Source: Podospora comata
Taxonomy: Eukaryota; Ascomycota; Sordariomycetes; Sordariales; Podosporaceae
Assembly: GCA_017354895.1 (NCBI GenBank)
Contig: CP071494.1
Location: forward strand, 3,596,001-3,660,000
DNA length: 64,000 nt
Direction: 5' to 3'
Shown: piece after piece, positions 18,897 to 30,247 of the stretch
Layout: every line of letters begins with the position of its first letter
How positions within the stretch are numbered: the first letter of the stretch is position 1
The notes under the pieces: model-generated
Database searches by the model: none
Told to the model about the DNA's origin: nothing
The model's input: only the letters and a program-made list of their open reading frames with translations
Translations under genes and position numbers: made by a program

Positions 18897-20826
18897 ATGT
18901 TATCCTCGAGAGCCTCTCTCGCCGCCACGAGGCGTCTAGTCCCCACTACGAGTTTCGCTCAACAAGCCGGTTGGACATGCGCCCAGTGTCGCAACTCGAT
19001 TCCAACACTTCGAAAAGGGGTTCCGAGCCTACTTCGCGCGAATGGCCCGACAACGAGACGATATGGCAGTAAGACTGGCGGCAACGGAGGGCGCCAGGAC
19101 CATAACTATGGTGGCAGATCGAGAGCCAGGAGGTCAGCTGTGCTGGCCGCAACAGGAGGTGGTGTCGCCGCCGCCGCCGCTACGGTTGGTGGAAGTTTAC
19201 TTGCCTTCGGGGACGATATCAAGAACTCATATGAAGCGATGGAGAGAACGGGCAGGGTGGCTGCCGCACTGGTACTCTGCATCAACGACTACTACACCAC
19301 CCTCGGCCGGCGGGATAAGGTGGAGAAGCCAGAAGAGAAGGAAACTCTGCTCAAGGCCTGCCACCAGAGATGTGCCGACAGGACACTAAAGGTTCTAGAG
19401 CAGAGTGGTGGCATCTTCATCAAGTTGGGACAACATCTGGTTTGTGGCACCCCCTTTCGTTCGTCGTTCACTGACCATTCAGGGGCTAACATGACTTTTT
19501 CAACAGAGCGCAATGAACTATCTCCTCCCACCCGAATGGACCACGACGTTCATCCCCCTCCAAGATAGATGCCCCGTTTCCTCGTTCGAATCGATCCAAG
19601 CCATGTTCAAAGCCGATACCGGGCAAGACCTTTTGGATTACTTTTCCGAGTTCTCCCCCGAGCCGATAGGTGCCGCCTCTCTTGCGCAGGTCCATATGGC
19701 TACGATCAGGGAAACTGGTCAAAGGGTCGCCGTCAAAGTACAGCACCCATCCCTTAAGAAATGGGCCAAACTCGACATGAACCTCACCTCGTTTACCTTT
19801 TCCACATTGAAGCGCTTCTTTCCTGAATATGACCTCGAGTGGCTATCCTCCGAAGTAGAGGTTTCGTTACCGCAAGAACTCAATTTCGAATGCGAGGCTG
19901 AGAACTCGAAACGGACAAAGGAGTACTTTGGGAGTCTGTCACAGCCTCTGCCGCTGGTGATCCCGGATGTGCTCTGGGCAAAGAAGCGCATTTTGGTTAT
20001 GGCATGCGAAGCGGGCAAGAGACTGGATGATTTGGACTACATGGACTCGCAAGGGATCGACAGAGACGAGGTGTCTGCCACCTTGGCGAGGATATTCAAC
20101 GAGATGATTTTTGGTGAAGGGGCCCCGCTGCACTGCGATCCTCACGGAGGCAACATCGCCATTCGAAAGAACGACACTAGAAGAAGAGGGCCGAACTTTG
20201 ATATTGTGCTCTATGACCACGGGCTGTATAGAGATATCCCCCAGGATTTAAGGAGGAGCTACGCCAAGATGTGGCTGGCAGTGATTGATGGGGATATGGA
20301 AGGGATGAAGAAGTATGTCAACGAGGTGGCGGGCATTGGGGAGGACAAGTTCCCTCTGTTTGCCTCGGCCATCACTGGGAGGGACTTTATGATTGTGAGC
20401 GACACCAATGAGGGTGGTGTGATGAAGCCGAAGGAGGCGAGCGAGCAAAAGACCATGAGCACTGCGTTGCAAGAGGGTTTGCTGGCGGACTTGGTGCAAA
20501 TGTTGGGACAAGTGCCGAGAATTATCCTGTTGATTCTGAAGACGAACGACTTGACGAGGAGTCTGGATGAGAGTTTGCATACAAAGCAGGGGCCGGTCAG
20601 ACAGTTCCTGATTCTGGCCAGGTATTGCATGCGGACGGTGTTTTACGAGCAGCTGGAAGAGATCAAGAAGAGAGGGAGTCTGTACTGGCCACCAAATGCC
20701 ATCAGGGTGTTTGCCGCCTGGCTGGGATTCTTGAGGGTAGAGTTGAAGCTTGAGGCGTTTGAACTTTGGTTGAGCGCGAAGCGGTTGCTGGGATACAAGA
20801 ACTTGGGGTTAGAGGCGGCTGCATGA
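18897..20826 (+). CDS. Mitochondrial ABC1/UbiB-family atypical kinase (MCP2/ADCK1-like)
   Basis: A member of the ancient UbiB family (ADCK/COQ8), whose MCP2/CQD branch affects coenzyme Q distribution and mitochondrial lipid balance. Two exons (18897-19439 and 19507-20826) encode 620 residues. The first 60 residues form a presequence, and a Gly/Ala-rich hydrophobic segment (about residues 80-104) is a likely membrane anchor. Family motifs follow: KxGQ in FIKLGQH (K176-Q179, immediately before the intron), the Ala-rich loop IGAASLAQVH (235-244), the lysine in VAVKVQHP (K258), LPQELNFECEAEN, the catalytic HCDPHGGN (390-397) and DHG (418-420) in place of DFG. The SYEAMERTGRVAAAL segment favours the MCP2/ADCK1 branch over COQ8. 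All key residues are present. Confidence 0.9.
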
Positions 20827-21323
20827 TGCCATAGACGCGCGTGTATATGAGATGCCGGGTTTAGGCAGACACTCAAGTATTCAGGCAGCCATGTTTGAGC
20901 GAGCGAGTGAGTATGTGTGTCTGTCCTTTTCTCATACGATGCTGATCTGGGCTGTGACAAACAGTGACGAGACGAATTGTCGTCAGGGCTTTGAATTCAT
21001 GGCAGATCACCTCGGATTGGACCTCGTAAAAGTCCTGAACCGGGACACCATACCATCCTGAGAACAGGGGTCCGACCAGCCCTATGAGACGCGTCGCCTC
21101 TGCCAAGAGCCCAGGCAGCTACCTCGTGGTTTCAAAGTACCACCATGCCTCGTTGTAACAACACATCATCACCGTAGACATAGTTTTGTACAGGCCTCTT
21201 CACCCTCTCCGCTCCCTTTCTCATCATTCAACAGGACATATTTATCCTTCACAGCAACCACCATCGTTCACCACCACCTACAGACATCTCACCCAACAGT
21301 CCCCTCACCGCCAGTCCGTCACC
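20827..21323. other. Intergenic region and leader of the dioxygenase gene
   Basis: These 497 bp hold the 3' UTR of the ABC1/UbiB gene and a CA/CT-rich leader (21210-21323) for the next gene. No supported coding frame was found. Confidence 0.5.
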
Positions 21324-22411
21324 ATGCTCTCCTCCATCAAATGGCCCTTCCTCTCCTCCTCCTCAGAGGAAAAGAAACCCACACCCCGCCCTCACATCCA
21401 ACCCCACAAGCCCATCGAAACCAAATACGTCTCCCTCCCCGTCGACATCCCCCCCTCTTTCCTCTCCCTCACCCCCGACCCGGCCCTCGTCCCAGACGCA
21501 AAGCCAATCACCTTCCACCCCCTAGACTGGACCTCAACCGCCATCCCCGAAAACAAGGGGAAGCTAGCCTTCATCCTCGAAAACGTCCTCTCCCCTTCGG
21601 AATGTGGCCAACTGATCGAGTACGCAGAGGAATCAGTACCGCTGGATAGCCCGACCGCCGCGTCTGGCGCAAACAACGGACCCTGGAGCCCGGCGCTGGT
21701 GAATATAGGCCCAGGATTTGAAGTTTATGAGCCGAGCTACAGGCGGAGCGACAGGATCATTTGGGATACAAAAGAAGTCGCGGACAGGATTTGGGAGCGG
21801 TGTTTGAGTGTGGAGGGGTTGAGGAGGGAGATTGAGGTTATACAGGGGCAAGAGAGGATCAAGAAGGTGACGGGGCGGGGGGAGTGGCACGGGGATGGGG
21901 GGCGGGGCAGATGGGTGATGAGGAGGATGAATGAGCGGCTTAGGTTTCTGAGGTATGAGAAGGGGGGGTTTTTCCAGCGTGAGTGACACTGATGAAGGTG
22001 GAAGGGGAACACGAATGGGTGCTAATGAGGATGACTATAGCGCATTGTGACAGTGCGTATTATGCTTCGATGGATAAGGAGCAGGTTGTCAAGACGTTGC
22101 TTACGGTGCATATTTACTTGAACGATTGCAAGGCTACGGCCGAGGACCCGGACAGTACTGAGTTGGTGGGCGGGGCGACGACGCTGTTTAGCTCGGATGA
22201 GAAGAGGAGGTACGATGTCGAGTGCAAGGCGGGGAGGGTGTTGGTTTTTCAGCACAGCGCTGTGCTGCACTCGGGGGATGAGGTGAAGCAGGGGGTCAAG
22301 TTTAGTGTGAGGAGTGATGTTTTGTATGAGCAGGTTTTGGCGAAGGAGGAGGAGCAGGAGGAGGCAGAGGAGGAGGCAGAGGAGAAGGAGGAGGGTGAGG
22401 GTTCAAAGTAA
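21324..22411 (+). CDS. 2-oxoglutarate/Fe(II) dioxygenase, prolyl 4-hydroxylase-like
   Basis: Predicted to hydroxylate a protein or small-molecule substrate using 2-oxoglutarate, oxygen and ferrous iron. Exons 21324-21978 and 22041-22411 encode 341 residues, with the start at ACCATGC. The conserved core opens with LAFILENVLSPSECGQLIEY, the usual first strand and helix of P4H-like enzymes. Splicing creates GGFFQPHCDSAYY, in which H220 and D222 are the HxD iron ligands. The distal histidine is H295 in VFQHSAVLHSGD, and K305, ten residues on, is in the place of the 2-oxoglutarate-binding lysine. LTVHIYLNDC and GGATTLFSS are the standard central strands. The C-terminus is a Glu-rich tail. No signal peptide is evident, so it is probably cytosolic or nuclear. 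The substrate is unknown. Confidence 0.9.
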
Positions 22412-22584
22412 GGGATGTATGTTTACGGCGTCCCAAATCAGTATTTTGCAATGGAAAGGTACCTAAGGGGTGTTTATAACAAGCATGATGGTGTTGACCC
22501 CTAAAGCCCCCTGAAAACGCCAAGGTTTAGGTGGGGTGAGTTTAACTTCAGTTGCTGACCGCTCCCCGCATTTCAACCATCTCA

Positions 22585-22614
22585 CTCACCCTCACCCTCA
22601 CCCTCACCCTCACC
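22585..22614. repeat. (CTCACC)5 hexanucleotide repeat
   Basis: This is a perfect five-unit tandem repeat in the pyrimidine-rich leader or promoter of the MYND gene. Confidence 0.9.
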
Positions 22615-22703
22615 TTACACCACCAAGCTCTCGCATCTCACTTCATCTATCTCTCATCATCCTTCTCTCCTCCCCATCTCAACACCCCCCCAACTCACCC
22701 ACA

Positions 22704-23369
22704 ATGCCACCCCCAGATTTCACCTCTCCCCTCACCTTCAAAACCTTCAACACCATCCCCTCCACCGCCGCATCCCCACCACCCCCCTCAGAAACATACT
22801 ACCTCCTCGCCGAGATAAAAGAAAACCTCTCCCTCACCCGCCCAACCCTAATCTGCTCGGACCTCTCCTCCACCTCCTTCGCCCTGACTTGGTCCGACCT
22901 CCACGCCTCTCCCCACGCCTCCGACGTTGACTTCAAGGCCCTAGGTCTCAAAAAGGGGAATTGTGTCCTCTTGCCAAATGCCAAAAGAACTGACTCCTCA
23001 GATGAGGTGAAGCAAGGCAAGGTTGTGATCCCCGGGGGCAAGGATGAGTGGCAAGGAAAGGCCGGGCTGAGGGTGATACCAGGCAAGCTGGAAAAGGTGG
23101 TGGAGGTGGGGCAGGATTGGGAGTTTGTGATTGAGGAGGGGGAGGGGAAGTGTGGGAGTTGCGGCAAGGAAGGGAGGGAGGAGGAGCTGGCCAAGTGTAT
23201 GGGGTGTAGGGGGGTGGGGTATTGTTCCAAGGTATGCCTCTCACTGTTGAATATAAGAAATGATGATGCTAATGGGGGAGAACAGGAGTGTCAAGTTAAA
23301 GGCTGGACAGAAGGTGGCCACAAGAGTACATGCAAGATTATCAAGACCTTCAAGGAGATATGGCCTTGA
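22704..23369 (+). CDS. MYND zinc-finger protein (203 aa)
   Basis: A small protein with a C-terminal MYND-type zinc finger, a fold that usually binds proline-rich partner peptides. Exons are 22704-23231 and 23286-23369, and the intron interrupts the finger. The finger reads CGSCGKEGREEELAKCMGCR, then VGYCSK joined to ECQVKGWTEGGHKSTC, supplying the paired Cys and final His/Cys ligands. The region before it (about residues 30-140) has strand-like blocks such as YYLLAEIKENLSLTR and KGNCVLLPNAKRTD, but no domain that I recognise. No SET domain or other catalytic part is present. The start at 22704 has CACAATG context behind a C-rich leader with CTCACC repeats. The finger assignment is strong; the role is unknown. 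Confidence 0.83.
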   Translation: MPPPDFTSPLTFKTFNTIPSTAASPPPPSETYYLLAEIKENLSLTRPTLICSDLSSTSFALTWSDLHASPHASDVDFKALGLKKGNCVLLPNAKRTDSSDEVKQGKVVIPGGKDEWQGKAGLRVIPGKLEKVVEVGQDWEFVIEEGEGKCGSCGKEGREEELAKCMGCRGVGYCSKVCLSLLNIRNDDANGGEQECQVKGWTEGGHKSTCKIIKTFKEIWP

Positions 23370-23569
23370 TTTAGATACACAACAATCGCAACCATGACAT
23401 CGCACTCTCAAACGAAATGACACTGCAATTAAGTTACACCAAAAGCGAGACGGTCCCACGCTAAATACATACATGCGAACCAAAAACCCCCGAATGAATT
23501 CCCCCCAGGTCCCTATTTTGTCATTTCCCCGTCACAAAAACAGCAGCCTTCCAAGATCTAACCCCCCTC

Positions 23570-25124
23570 TCAAACACCAGTGCTCATCCACCCAAACGTC
23601 CCCACCACACTAACCAATATCAACACCGTCAATATCCCCGCACCCGCCTTGTCCCCCGTCGTCGGCGGCAGGTACTTGTCCTTGAAGTTATCACTCTGGC
23701 TCCCCGCGTTCGGATCCCCCTTGCTCGTGCCTCCCGTCGAGTTTGTCACAGGAGGCCTGCTCTGCCCGATCAACAACGACGACACGGCCCCCAAGACATT
23801 CATCGTCTGCCCCGCCCCCTGGTTCCCGTCAAAGGTGCCCGTGGACCACTTAAACCCACAGGCTCTCTGTCCGTTCTTCTCGCCTACACAGCTGGCAATA
23901 GCCGCCTTGGCCGAGTTCTGCAGAACGGGCAACACCTTCGGGGCGAGAAAAGGCGCGACCTGGGTGGCGGTGGCCATCCAGCGGGCGACGTAGCCCTTGA
24001 AGCTGAGCATGTCCGTCGTGCAAGACATGTGCTCCTCGCAGGCGACCTCGTAAGCAATGTTGTCGGGGAAGAAAACGCGGATGGTGGCGTCGGTGATACC
24101 GTCGAGGCGTTCGCGCCAAACGTCACTGCCATTTGTCTAGGGCGTGTTAGCCAACCTTTGACTTCAGCAACCACAATGAGGGGTTAGAGAAAAACATGCA
24201 TAATTATACATGTACGCCGCCCCAAGCAAAAACACCCCGTTGTTGTACGAAAACTGCGCCCGGTTGATGTCGGTGCAGTTGTGCTCGACGTGCCCGCCGT
24301 CGTAGATGTTGTACTTTTCGTCCATGAACCCGACTCCTCTCATCCAGTCCCATGTCTTTTCCGCCCAGTCGGCGTACGTGGTGTTGCCCGTGTACCGGGC
24401 CAGTCTAGCGCCCAGGTTGAAGAAGCATCCGTTTGCGATACCTGTCTCGTGTTAGCCCCTTGTTCCCTCTGGGCGAGCCGCCGGCTGTCATGAGACCAAC
24501 TATTCTTGTAATTATACCCATTATTCGACCAAGGAATCTGCCACCTCAACCCCCCGTTGCACGTCTCGTCGTGCCTGTCCGGGCTCGCCTGGGTGTTGAA
24601 CACTGCCTGCGCCAACGCCAACCACTGCGGTTCATCCTCGGGTGGATCAGGAAAGTTGTTTTCCGCGGCCAGCATCGCCGACATGCCCCAGAACCCTTGA
24701 TCGTCGTTCCCCAGGGAGGCGGTGACGTTGGGGGGCATGTAGTCCTTGTCTGGGCCTACCTGCCACAGCATGGCTTGGGTGATGAGATCGTTGTAGCTGT
24801 CGTCGCCGGTGAATTTCCAGTAGTCGATCAGGGTACCCCACATGGCGCCGCCTTCCCACCAGTAGTAATCGCCTGCTGGGGGAGGACCGGGGAGGATGCC
24901 GGGGGTTTGGCCGGTGAGGTTGCCTTTGTAGTATTGGAGGAGGTCCCAGGCGAGGAGGGAGGAGGTTTGTTTGATGTCGGCTGGGGAATTGTTAGTATCG
25001 TCAAGGTCAGGGCAGCTGAAGAAAAGGGAAGCGCACCAGCGGACGCGACGCTATAAGTGGCGGCGTTGGCGACGGCGGCGCCACTGAGCAGAACGGCTGC
25101 CGTGTGTCGTATTGGTGAAATCAT
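23570..25124 (-). CDS. GPI-anchored GH76 endo-1,6-alpha-mannosidase-like cell-wall protein (Dfg5/Dcw1 family)
   Basis: Dfg5/Dcw1 enzymes process the mannan part of GPI anchors and link GPI proteins to the cell wall. Four exons (25124-25037, 24980-24501, 24441-24200, 24136-23570) encode 458 residues. The protein has a signal peptide ([20 protein letters not shown]), [20 protein letters not shown], and the paired catalytic aspartates D122 and D123 in [13 protein letters not shown]. Next come [31 protein letters not shown] and a conserved [19 protein letters not shown]. The C-terminus has a Ser/Gly/Asn-rich stretch and a hydrophobic GPI-addition tail ([14 protein letters not shown]). The third intron (24137-24199) must use a GC donor: only that keeps phase and rebuilds the AYMYNYTNG motif known from the family. 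The gene is divergent from fluG. Confidence 0.92.
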
Positions 25125-25445
25125 CTTTGGTATCAATGTTGTGGTGGTTTGTTTCTTGGTGACGAAATAGAGAAGGCGACCGGAAAGGGGGGTGAAGAAT
25201 GTGAAAAACGAATGTGGTGGTAGTGGTGTAGCTAAGTCGAAACCATCCAGAGCCGCGATGATGATGTTGGTTTTTTTTGTTGTTTTTTCTTCTTCTATTC
25301 TTCTCCTGCTGTTGCTGTTTTTCGTAATAGAGTTGTTTGCGAAAAGCGAGTGTATGCCGGAGACTGAACGAGTGTTGTTGTGTCACGCGTATTTTCGGCT
25401 TTGACGGATGGCGATCAAGGAAAAAATACGGGGCAAGGGGAGAGG

Positions 25446-25473
25446 GAGAGAGAGAGAGAGAGAGGGGGGGGGG
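25446..25473. repeat. (GA)n run followed by a G run
   Basis: This is a simple-sequence tract about 320 bp upstream of the GH76 start codon. It reads as CT then C in the direction of that gene. Confidence 0.85.
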
Positions 25474-26228
25474 AAACTTGGAATGGGGGGCAAGAGGTGT
25501 CGCTAATCTGCGTCTTGATGCGCGCGTGTGGGAGCGACAGACAGCACTAATGAAATCTGGGTGGTCTTGCAGATGCTTGGGAGGACGGTCGAATCGATAC
25601 TGCCGGGCATGGGATGACACGAAACGGCTCACGGAAAGCCGAGGGGTTGTCTAACAGCGCAGCAAGGATGTTATGGTATCGCATACAGCCATCACTTCCG
25701 GAAAGAGGCACACGGTCGGGATAGTGGCTTGTGGACAGGGAGGGATGGGCTGATCAGGGAACACGAGGGGGGCTGCCTCCCGCTGATTCATATCGCTGGG
25801 AGAGCTACATTCCAGCTGGGGCTCTCTTTTGGAGCTCTCCCTGAGCGAGGCATGACGTCTGTTGTTTTCTCTCAACTCAATCCTCTTCTTCAAGACTTGG
25901 CATCTTGAATGATGGGGAACTCGTCAAATTCGCCGCTCTTGGCGATTCAACCAAGCATTTGCCAAGCGACGCTCCCGCAATCTTGGACAGCAGGGGGCAG
26001 CACGGGCCACCACTTCGGCCCAGGCACCGTTTCTGTCATGTCTGGTGCCAGCACTGCCATCTCCTGTCAGACAGGCTGATGATATTGATTATTGATTGGC
26101 AAATCAAAGCCATCATTAGGTTACTCCTGGCGCTTCGTTTCATCTCTTTGAATTTGAGAGATATGAATCGAATCACCGCTTAACCTGGTTCACTGATGCC
26201 AAGTGATAACCATCCGCTGCTTGGGCAA

Positions 26229-26273
26229 TGAGCTCACTCCGCTAACCCCAGCTATTAGCGTTCATTAAGCTCA
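26229..26273. promoter_or_regulatory. Nested inverted repeat upstream of fluG
   Basis: The inner arms CGCTAA (26240-26245) and TTAGCG (26255-26260) and the outer arms TGAGCT (26229-26234) and AGCTCA (26268-26273) form a two-level dyad centred near 26250, about 450 bp before the fluG start codon. Confidence 0.3.
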
Positions 26274-26706
26274 GCCCTATTGAATTTGACATGATTCATC
26301 ACGCACTTCGTAATGATATCCTCTGCAGAAACTCATGTCAAATTTGATTTCTTGTTTTGATAGTGACACAAGGAGAACCCTGAGCAAGGCGATCGTCTCG
26401 GCACCGGCCCAAGCTGCATGGAACTGGAGGACGGGAAAGAACCGCTCGTCTTGATGATCGCTCCTGGCATCATCGCTTGGCACTTGGGGCACTGACACAT
26501 CTTTTTCGGAGCTGCTTACCTCTCGGACTCTCCATCAGAACAGCCCGACATCATTCTTCTGGGCCGGCCCTCCGTTTCATGTACGACCTTTTCACTTCCT
26601 GATTTGTTGCGTGATGTGGTAGCTGTCACAGACCTAATTCTATCGCAGATACCTCTACAACTCGATACCACTCGCTCGAGCCAGCTTGGCCTTGGCCACA
26701 GACACA

Positions 26707-29521
26707 ATGGTACATATATCTCAGCCCTTCCAGTATCATGATACAATTGGTCAGCCATCAAGTGCTGATAAATTCCCCAAGAACACCATCACCCAGACGC
26801 AGCTAGACCTGCTCATCCACACCATCCGAACGACACCCATCGTCGACCATCATGCCCATCCTCTTCTGAACTGGGACAATCAGACAGGAAAATACCCCCT
26901 GCTCCACATCACCTCTGAAGCATCAGGCGACGCCATCGAAAGCGCCACCACCTCTCTTGCCCACCTGCGCGCCGTTAGACAGCTATCTACAGAACTCAAA
27001 TGTGCACCCAACTGGGAGAGCGTTGTTGCCAAGCTTGAGGCTGTCCGCCTGGATCCTGATGAACCCGATATCTGGGGTGACTGGATAAGCCGCTGTCTGG
27101 AGGGTGTGCACACCATCCTCTTGGACGATGGGCTGGACAACAAGGAAGCTGTGGAAGACCTCGATTGGCATACTTCGTATGTCCAGAGCCCATGCAGGAG
27201 AATCCTTAGAATCGAGGCCATTGCCTCGGACCTGATCAAGCATCTAAGCGCGGGCGAGTTCCATGACGTGCAGAAAGCAGAGGCAATCATCAAGGACCCC
27301 GCTGCCCTGAAGGAGTTTTGGGAGAACTGGGCAGGGTCGTTTGACAATGCTATCAAAAACGCAATCGACGACCCTCTTGTGGTTGGGTTCAAGAGTGTGG
27401 TTGCTTACAGGACTGGGCTGGACGTTGCCGGCAAGGAACCGAGTGGGGATGCTGTCCAGCCCGCGTTGAAGGAATTCGTCAAAAAGTTATTGAAGGTGCG
27501 CACCGCGAGGCTGGAGGACTCGAGCTTGAACGACTACGTCGTCCACAGGACGGCAACCCTGATTCGAGACTATAAGGGGAAGAATCACGAAGAGGATATC
27601 ATCAGAAAGCCCAGGAAACCGATTCAGTTCCATACCGGCCTGGGAGATAGTGACTTGACTCTGGCCAAGGCCTCGCCGAGTCACTTGCAGGAGTTCATCA
27701 GGTCGTACCCAGACGTGCCCATGGTGTTGCTGCATGCTGGCTATCCCTTCACGAAAGAGATTGCGTACATGGCTACGGTGTATAAGAATGTGTATGCCGA
27801 CATTGGGGAAGTCTTTCCCTGCATCAGTAAGGACGGACAGGAGAGGGTGCTCATGGAGATTCTGGAACTGTGTCCCTGGTCCAAGATCTTGTGGAGTACA
27901 GATGGACATTGGTTTCCCGAGACGTATCTGCTGGCGATCATGCAGATGAGGGAGGCTTTTGAAAACGTAAGTGCCAAAGAACTACTAGAGTCGGCAGGTT
28001 GACTAACGTGCGCAGGTTCTTTGTAGTTACGTCTTGAAGGGGCAAATCGGCTGGAGAGCCGCTATCGTGCTTGTCCAGGATCTGCTCTTCAAGAATGCCA
28101 ACAAGCTGTATCATCTGGGGCTGGACTTTCCAAAGCCAGAGGAAGTTGCGAGCAGGTCTCTCGCGAGATATCCCAACCCATCCCGCAACCTTACGCTGCT
28201 CCGCGAGCTCCTTAACAACACCATTGAGCCGACGTTTGTTCAGATCTGCTGGAACGATTATACCGCCCTGCAGCGTATGCGTCTGGTTCCGTTCCGCAAG
28301 TTTATGACCTTATTGGAGGCCGGCAGATCGCTGGACATTGGCATCACCAAGGCTGTTTTTGGTATGATCCAGAACGACCATCTCATTCCGAGCTCCTCAG
28401 CAACAGGAGAATATCGTCTACATCCCGATTTCTCCTCTCTCAAGCATGGCCCTGTTGCAGGACACATCAGCATGCACGGCGAGTTTCGCGAGCAGGACGG
28501 GTTTCCCGTGGCGCTTTGTCCACGATCGCTGCTCCTTCGGTCAGTCGAGATCGGCTCCCAGAAGGGACTCGGGTTTCTGCTTGGGTTCGAGATTGAGTTT
28601 CTGTTGCTGGAGCGTGTCGAAGACGATTCGGTTGTGGACCGCTACACAGCTCTCAAGACCGACGGCCACGCGTGGTCTGTCTCCAAGTACTACGCCAACC
28701 CCAAGATCAACGCTTTGCTCAAAAACATGGTGGAGACCCTCGCCCAGATGGATATTTACGTGGAGCAGATTCACGCCGAATCTGCCACTGGCCAGTTCGA
28801 ACTCATCCTTCCGCCCTACCCGCCTGTTCAGGCAGTTGATACCCTGCTGCACACCCGAGATGTCATGGCCAACCTGGCCACAGAAGCGGGCTTCAAGATG
28901 ACACTCCACCCCAAGCCCTTTGCCAAAGCATGTGGCACTGCCGCTCATATGCACATGAGCATCCTGCCCGAAGCCGACGCTTTTGATGCGGAGAAGGTGA
29001 CGCGGCACTTTTACGCTGGTGTTCTCAAGCACCTGCGCGCCATCACGGCTTTTAGCTATTCCAACGCGGCAAGCTACGATAGGGCGCAAGACAGCGTTTG
29101 GGCTGGCGGGCGGTGGGTAGCCTGGGGCACGCAGAACAGGGAGACGGCGCTCAGGAAGATTGAGGGGTCGCACTGGGAGGTGAAGATTATTGATGGGCTG
29201 GCAAACCCATACTTCGTCGCTTCAGCAATCTTGCTGGCGGGGATCAGGGGAGTGGAAACAGAGGAGAAGATGGTTTGGGACGATTGCGAGATGGACCCGG
29301 CCAAGTTGAGTGATATGGATCGGAAGGAGCTGGGAATTTCGCAGATGCTTCCGGCTAGTGTTGAGGAGGCGTTGAGGGCGCTGCAAGAGGATACGGAGAT
29401 GGTGGAGATGTTGGGGGATGAGTTGGTGGAGAGGTATGTGGCTATCAAAGAGTTTGAGGACGAGTTTTTGGGGAAGATGGGGGCTGAGGTGAGGAGGTTG
29501 TGGTTGATGGAGCGGTATTAA
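26707..29521 (+). CDS. fluG: FluG: amidohydrolase-glutamine synthetase fusion protein
   Basis: FluG is the fungal developmental protein that in Aspergillus nidulans is needed for an extracellular signal that starts conidiation. Two exons (26707-27966, 28016-29521) encode 921 residues, close to the 865 of A. nidulans. The N-terminal half is an amidohydrolase-2 domain: metal-binding DHHAH at residues 47-51, FHTGLGDSD, a buried VLLHAGYPF, and STDGHWFPE. The C-terminal half is a type I glutamine synthetase domain: FLLGFEIEFLLLERV, then EQIHAESATGQFELILPPYP, HPKPFAKACGTAAHMHMSI, and NRETALRKIEG with NPYFVASAILLAG. The intron sits between the halves at the amidohydrolase end (ENV/LCSYVLKGQIGW), with GTAAGT and CGCAG signals. 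Both halves look intact. Whether either is active cannot be judged here. Confidence 0.94.
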
Positions 29522-30247
29522 TTTGATGCTGTAAAGTTGGGTTGAGGAGTATGCTTAGATAGGCCGCAGAAGATTGGTGAATAACGGGAACATGATATAC
29601 TTGGGTGTCTTTTTCTTCTTTTTCTTCATGTCTTCAGCCTTGTCTTCCAGGTTGATACTTGCCCCACGCATGCACCCGCCCCCGCAATCAGGGGTCGCTG
29701 ACAGGGGTCTGCCAACCGTTAGCGTGGAACTGGAACTGGCGGCGCATGGCTTGGCGCTGGAATCTGCCGCAGAAAGGTCAAGCTGTCCTCAAGATTCAAT
29801 TGGCGATGGTTGCAACGGTTTGCGGCTGATTGACTTTTGAGTTTATTTTTTCGTTTACGTGAGACTCCTTTTTCGACGAGAGGCAGCTGACGACTGACAA
29901 TTGCTTTGTCTTTGTCAAAGAAAGCCCGACGGTGTTACCGGCTCGCCGATGCGGTAACCCCAACTTTTTTTTCCCCCGACAACTGGAATTCGAGGCTGGT
30001 GGAGGGGCCCACGGAGGGACATGATCAGCGGCCATCCTGGGGCTTGAGCTGAGAGTAACCTACGACGACACCGACGGCAGACGAAACCGACGATACTTGA
30101 TATTGATACCGAAGACGGGCAAAGAACATACGACGCGCGCCTCCAAAGTACACAGCCAGCTGAGAGCTAGGCCATATCGACGCTCCCGTCGCACACGAGA
30201 CGTACAAGGTCCACACACAGCAGAAACCACAACCGCCGCCAACAACC
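29522..30247. other. Intergenic region and ERV41 promoter
   Basis: These 726 bp contain the fluG 3' UTR and the promoter and leader of the next gene. A CTTTGTC-type short repeat occurs at about 29904-29918. The leader from 30180 is CA-rich. No coding frame is supported. Confidence 0.5.

Larger units (their letters stand above)
25125..26706. promoter_or_regulatory. Divergent upstream region of the GH76 and fluG genes
   Basis: These 1.58 kb hold both promoters. On the GH76 side there is a purine tract: an AG run then a G run at about 25446-25473, pyrimidine-rich in the transcript sense. On the fluG side there is a nested inverted repeat at 26229-26273 and an ATTGG (CCAAT complement) at about 26085. 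No coding frame is supported. Confidence 0.5.

Noticed and set aside
19575-19595. GTTCGAATCGATCC as a tRNA B box
   Set aside because: It lies inside the ABC1/UbiB coding exon, and no A box or cloverleaf can be drawn around it.
22585-22614. CTCACC repeats as telomere-like sequence
   Set aside because: The unit is not the fungal telomere repeat CCCTAA/TTAGGG, and it lies in a gene leader.
24196-24210. GT donors near the end of GH76 exon 3
   Set aside because: They shift the frame or remove part of the conserved AYMYNYTNG motif; the GC donor at 24199 keeps both.
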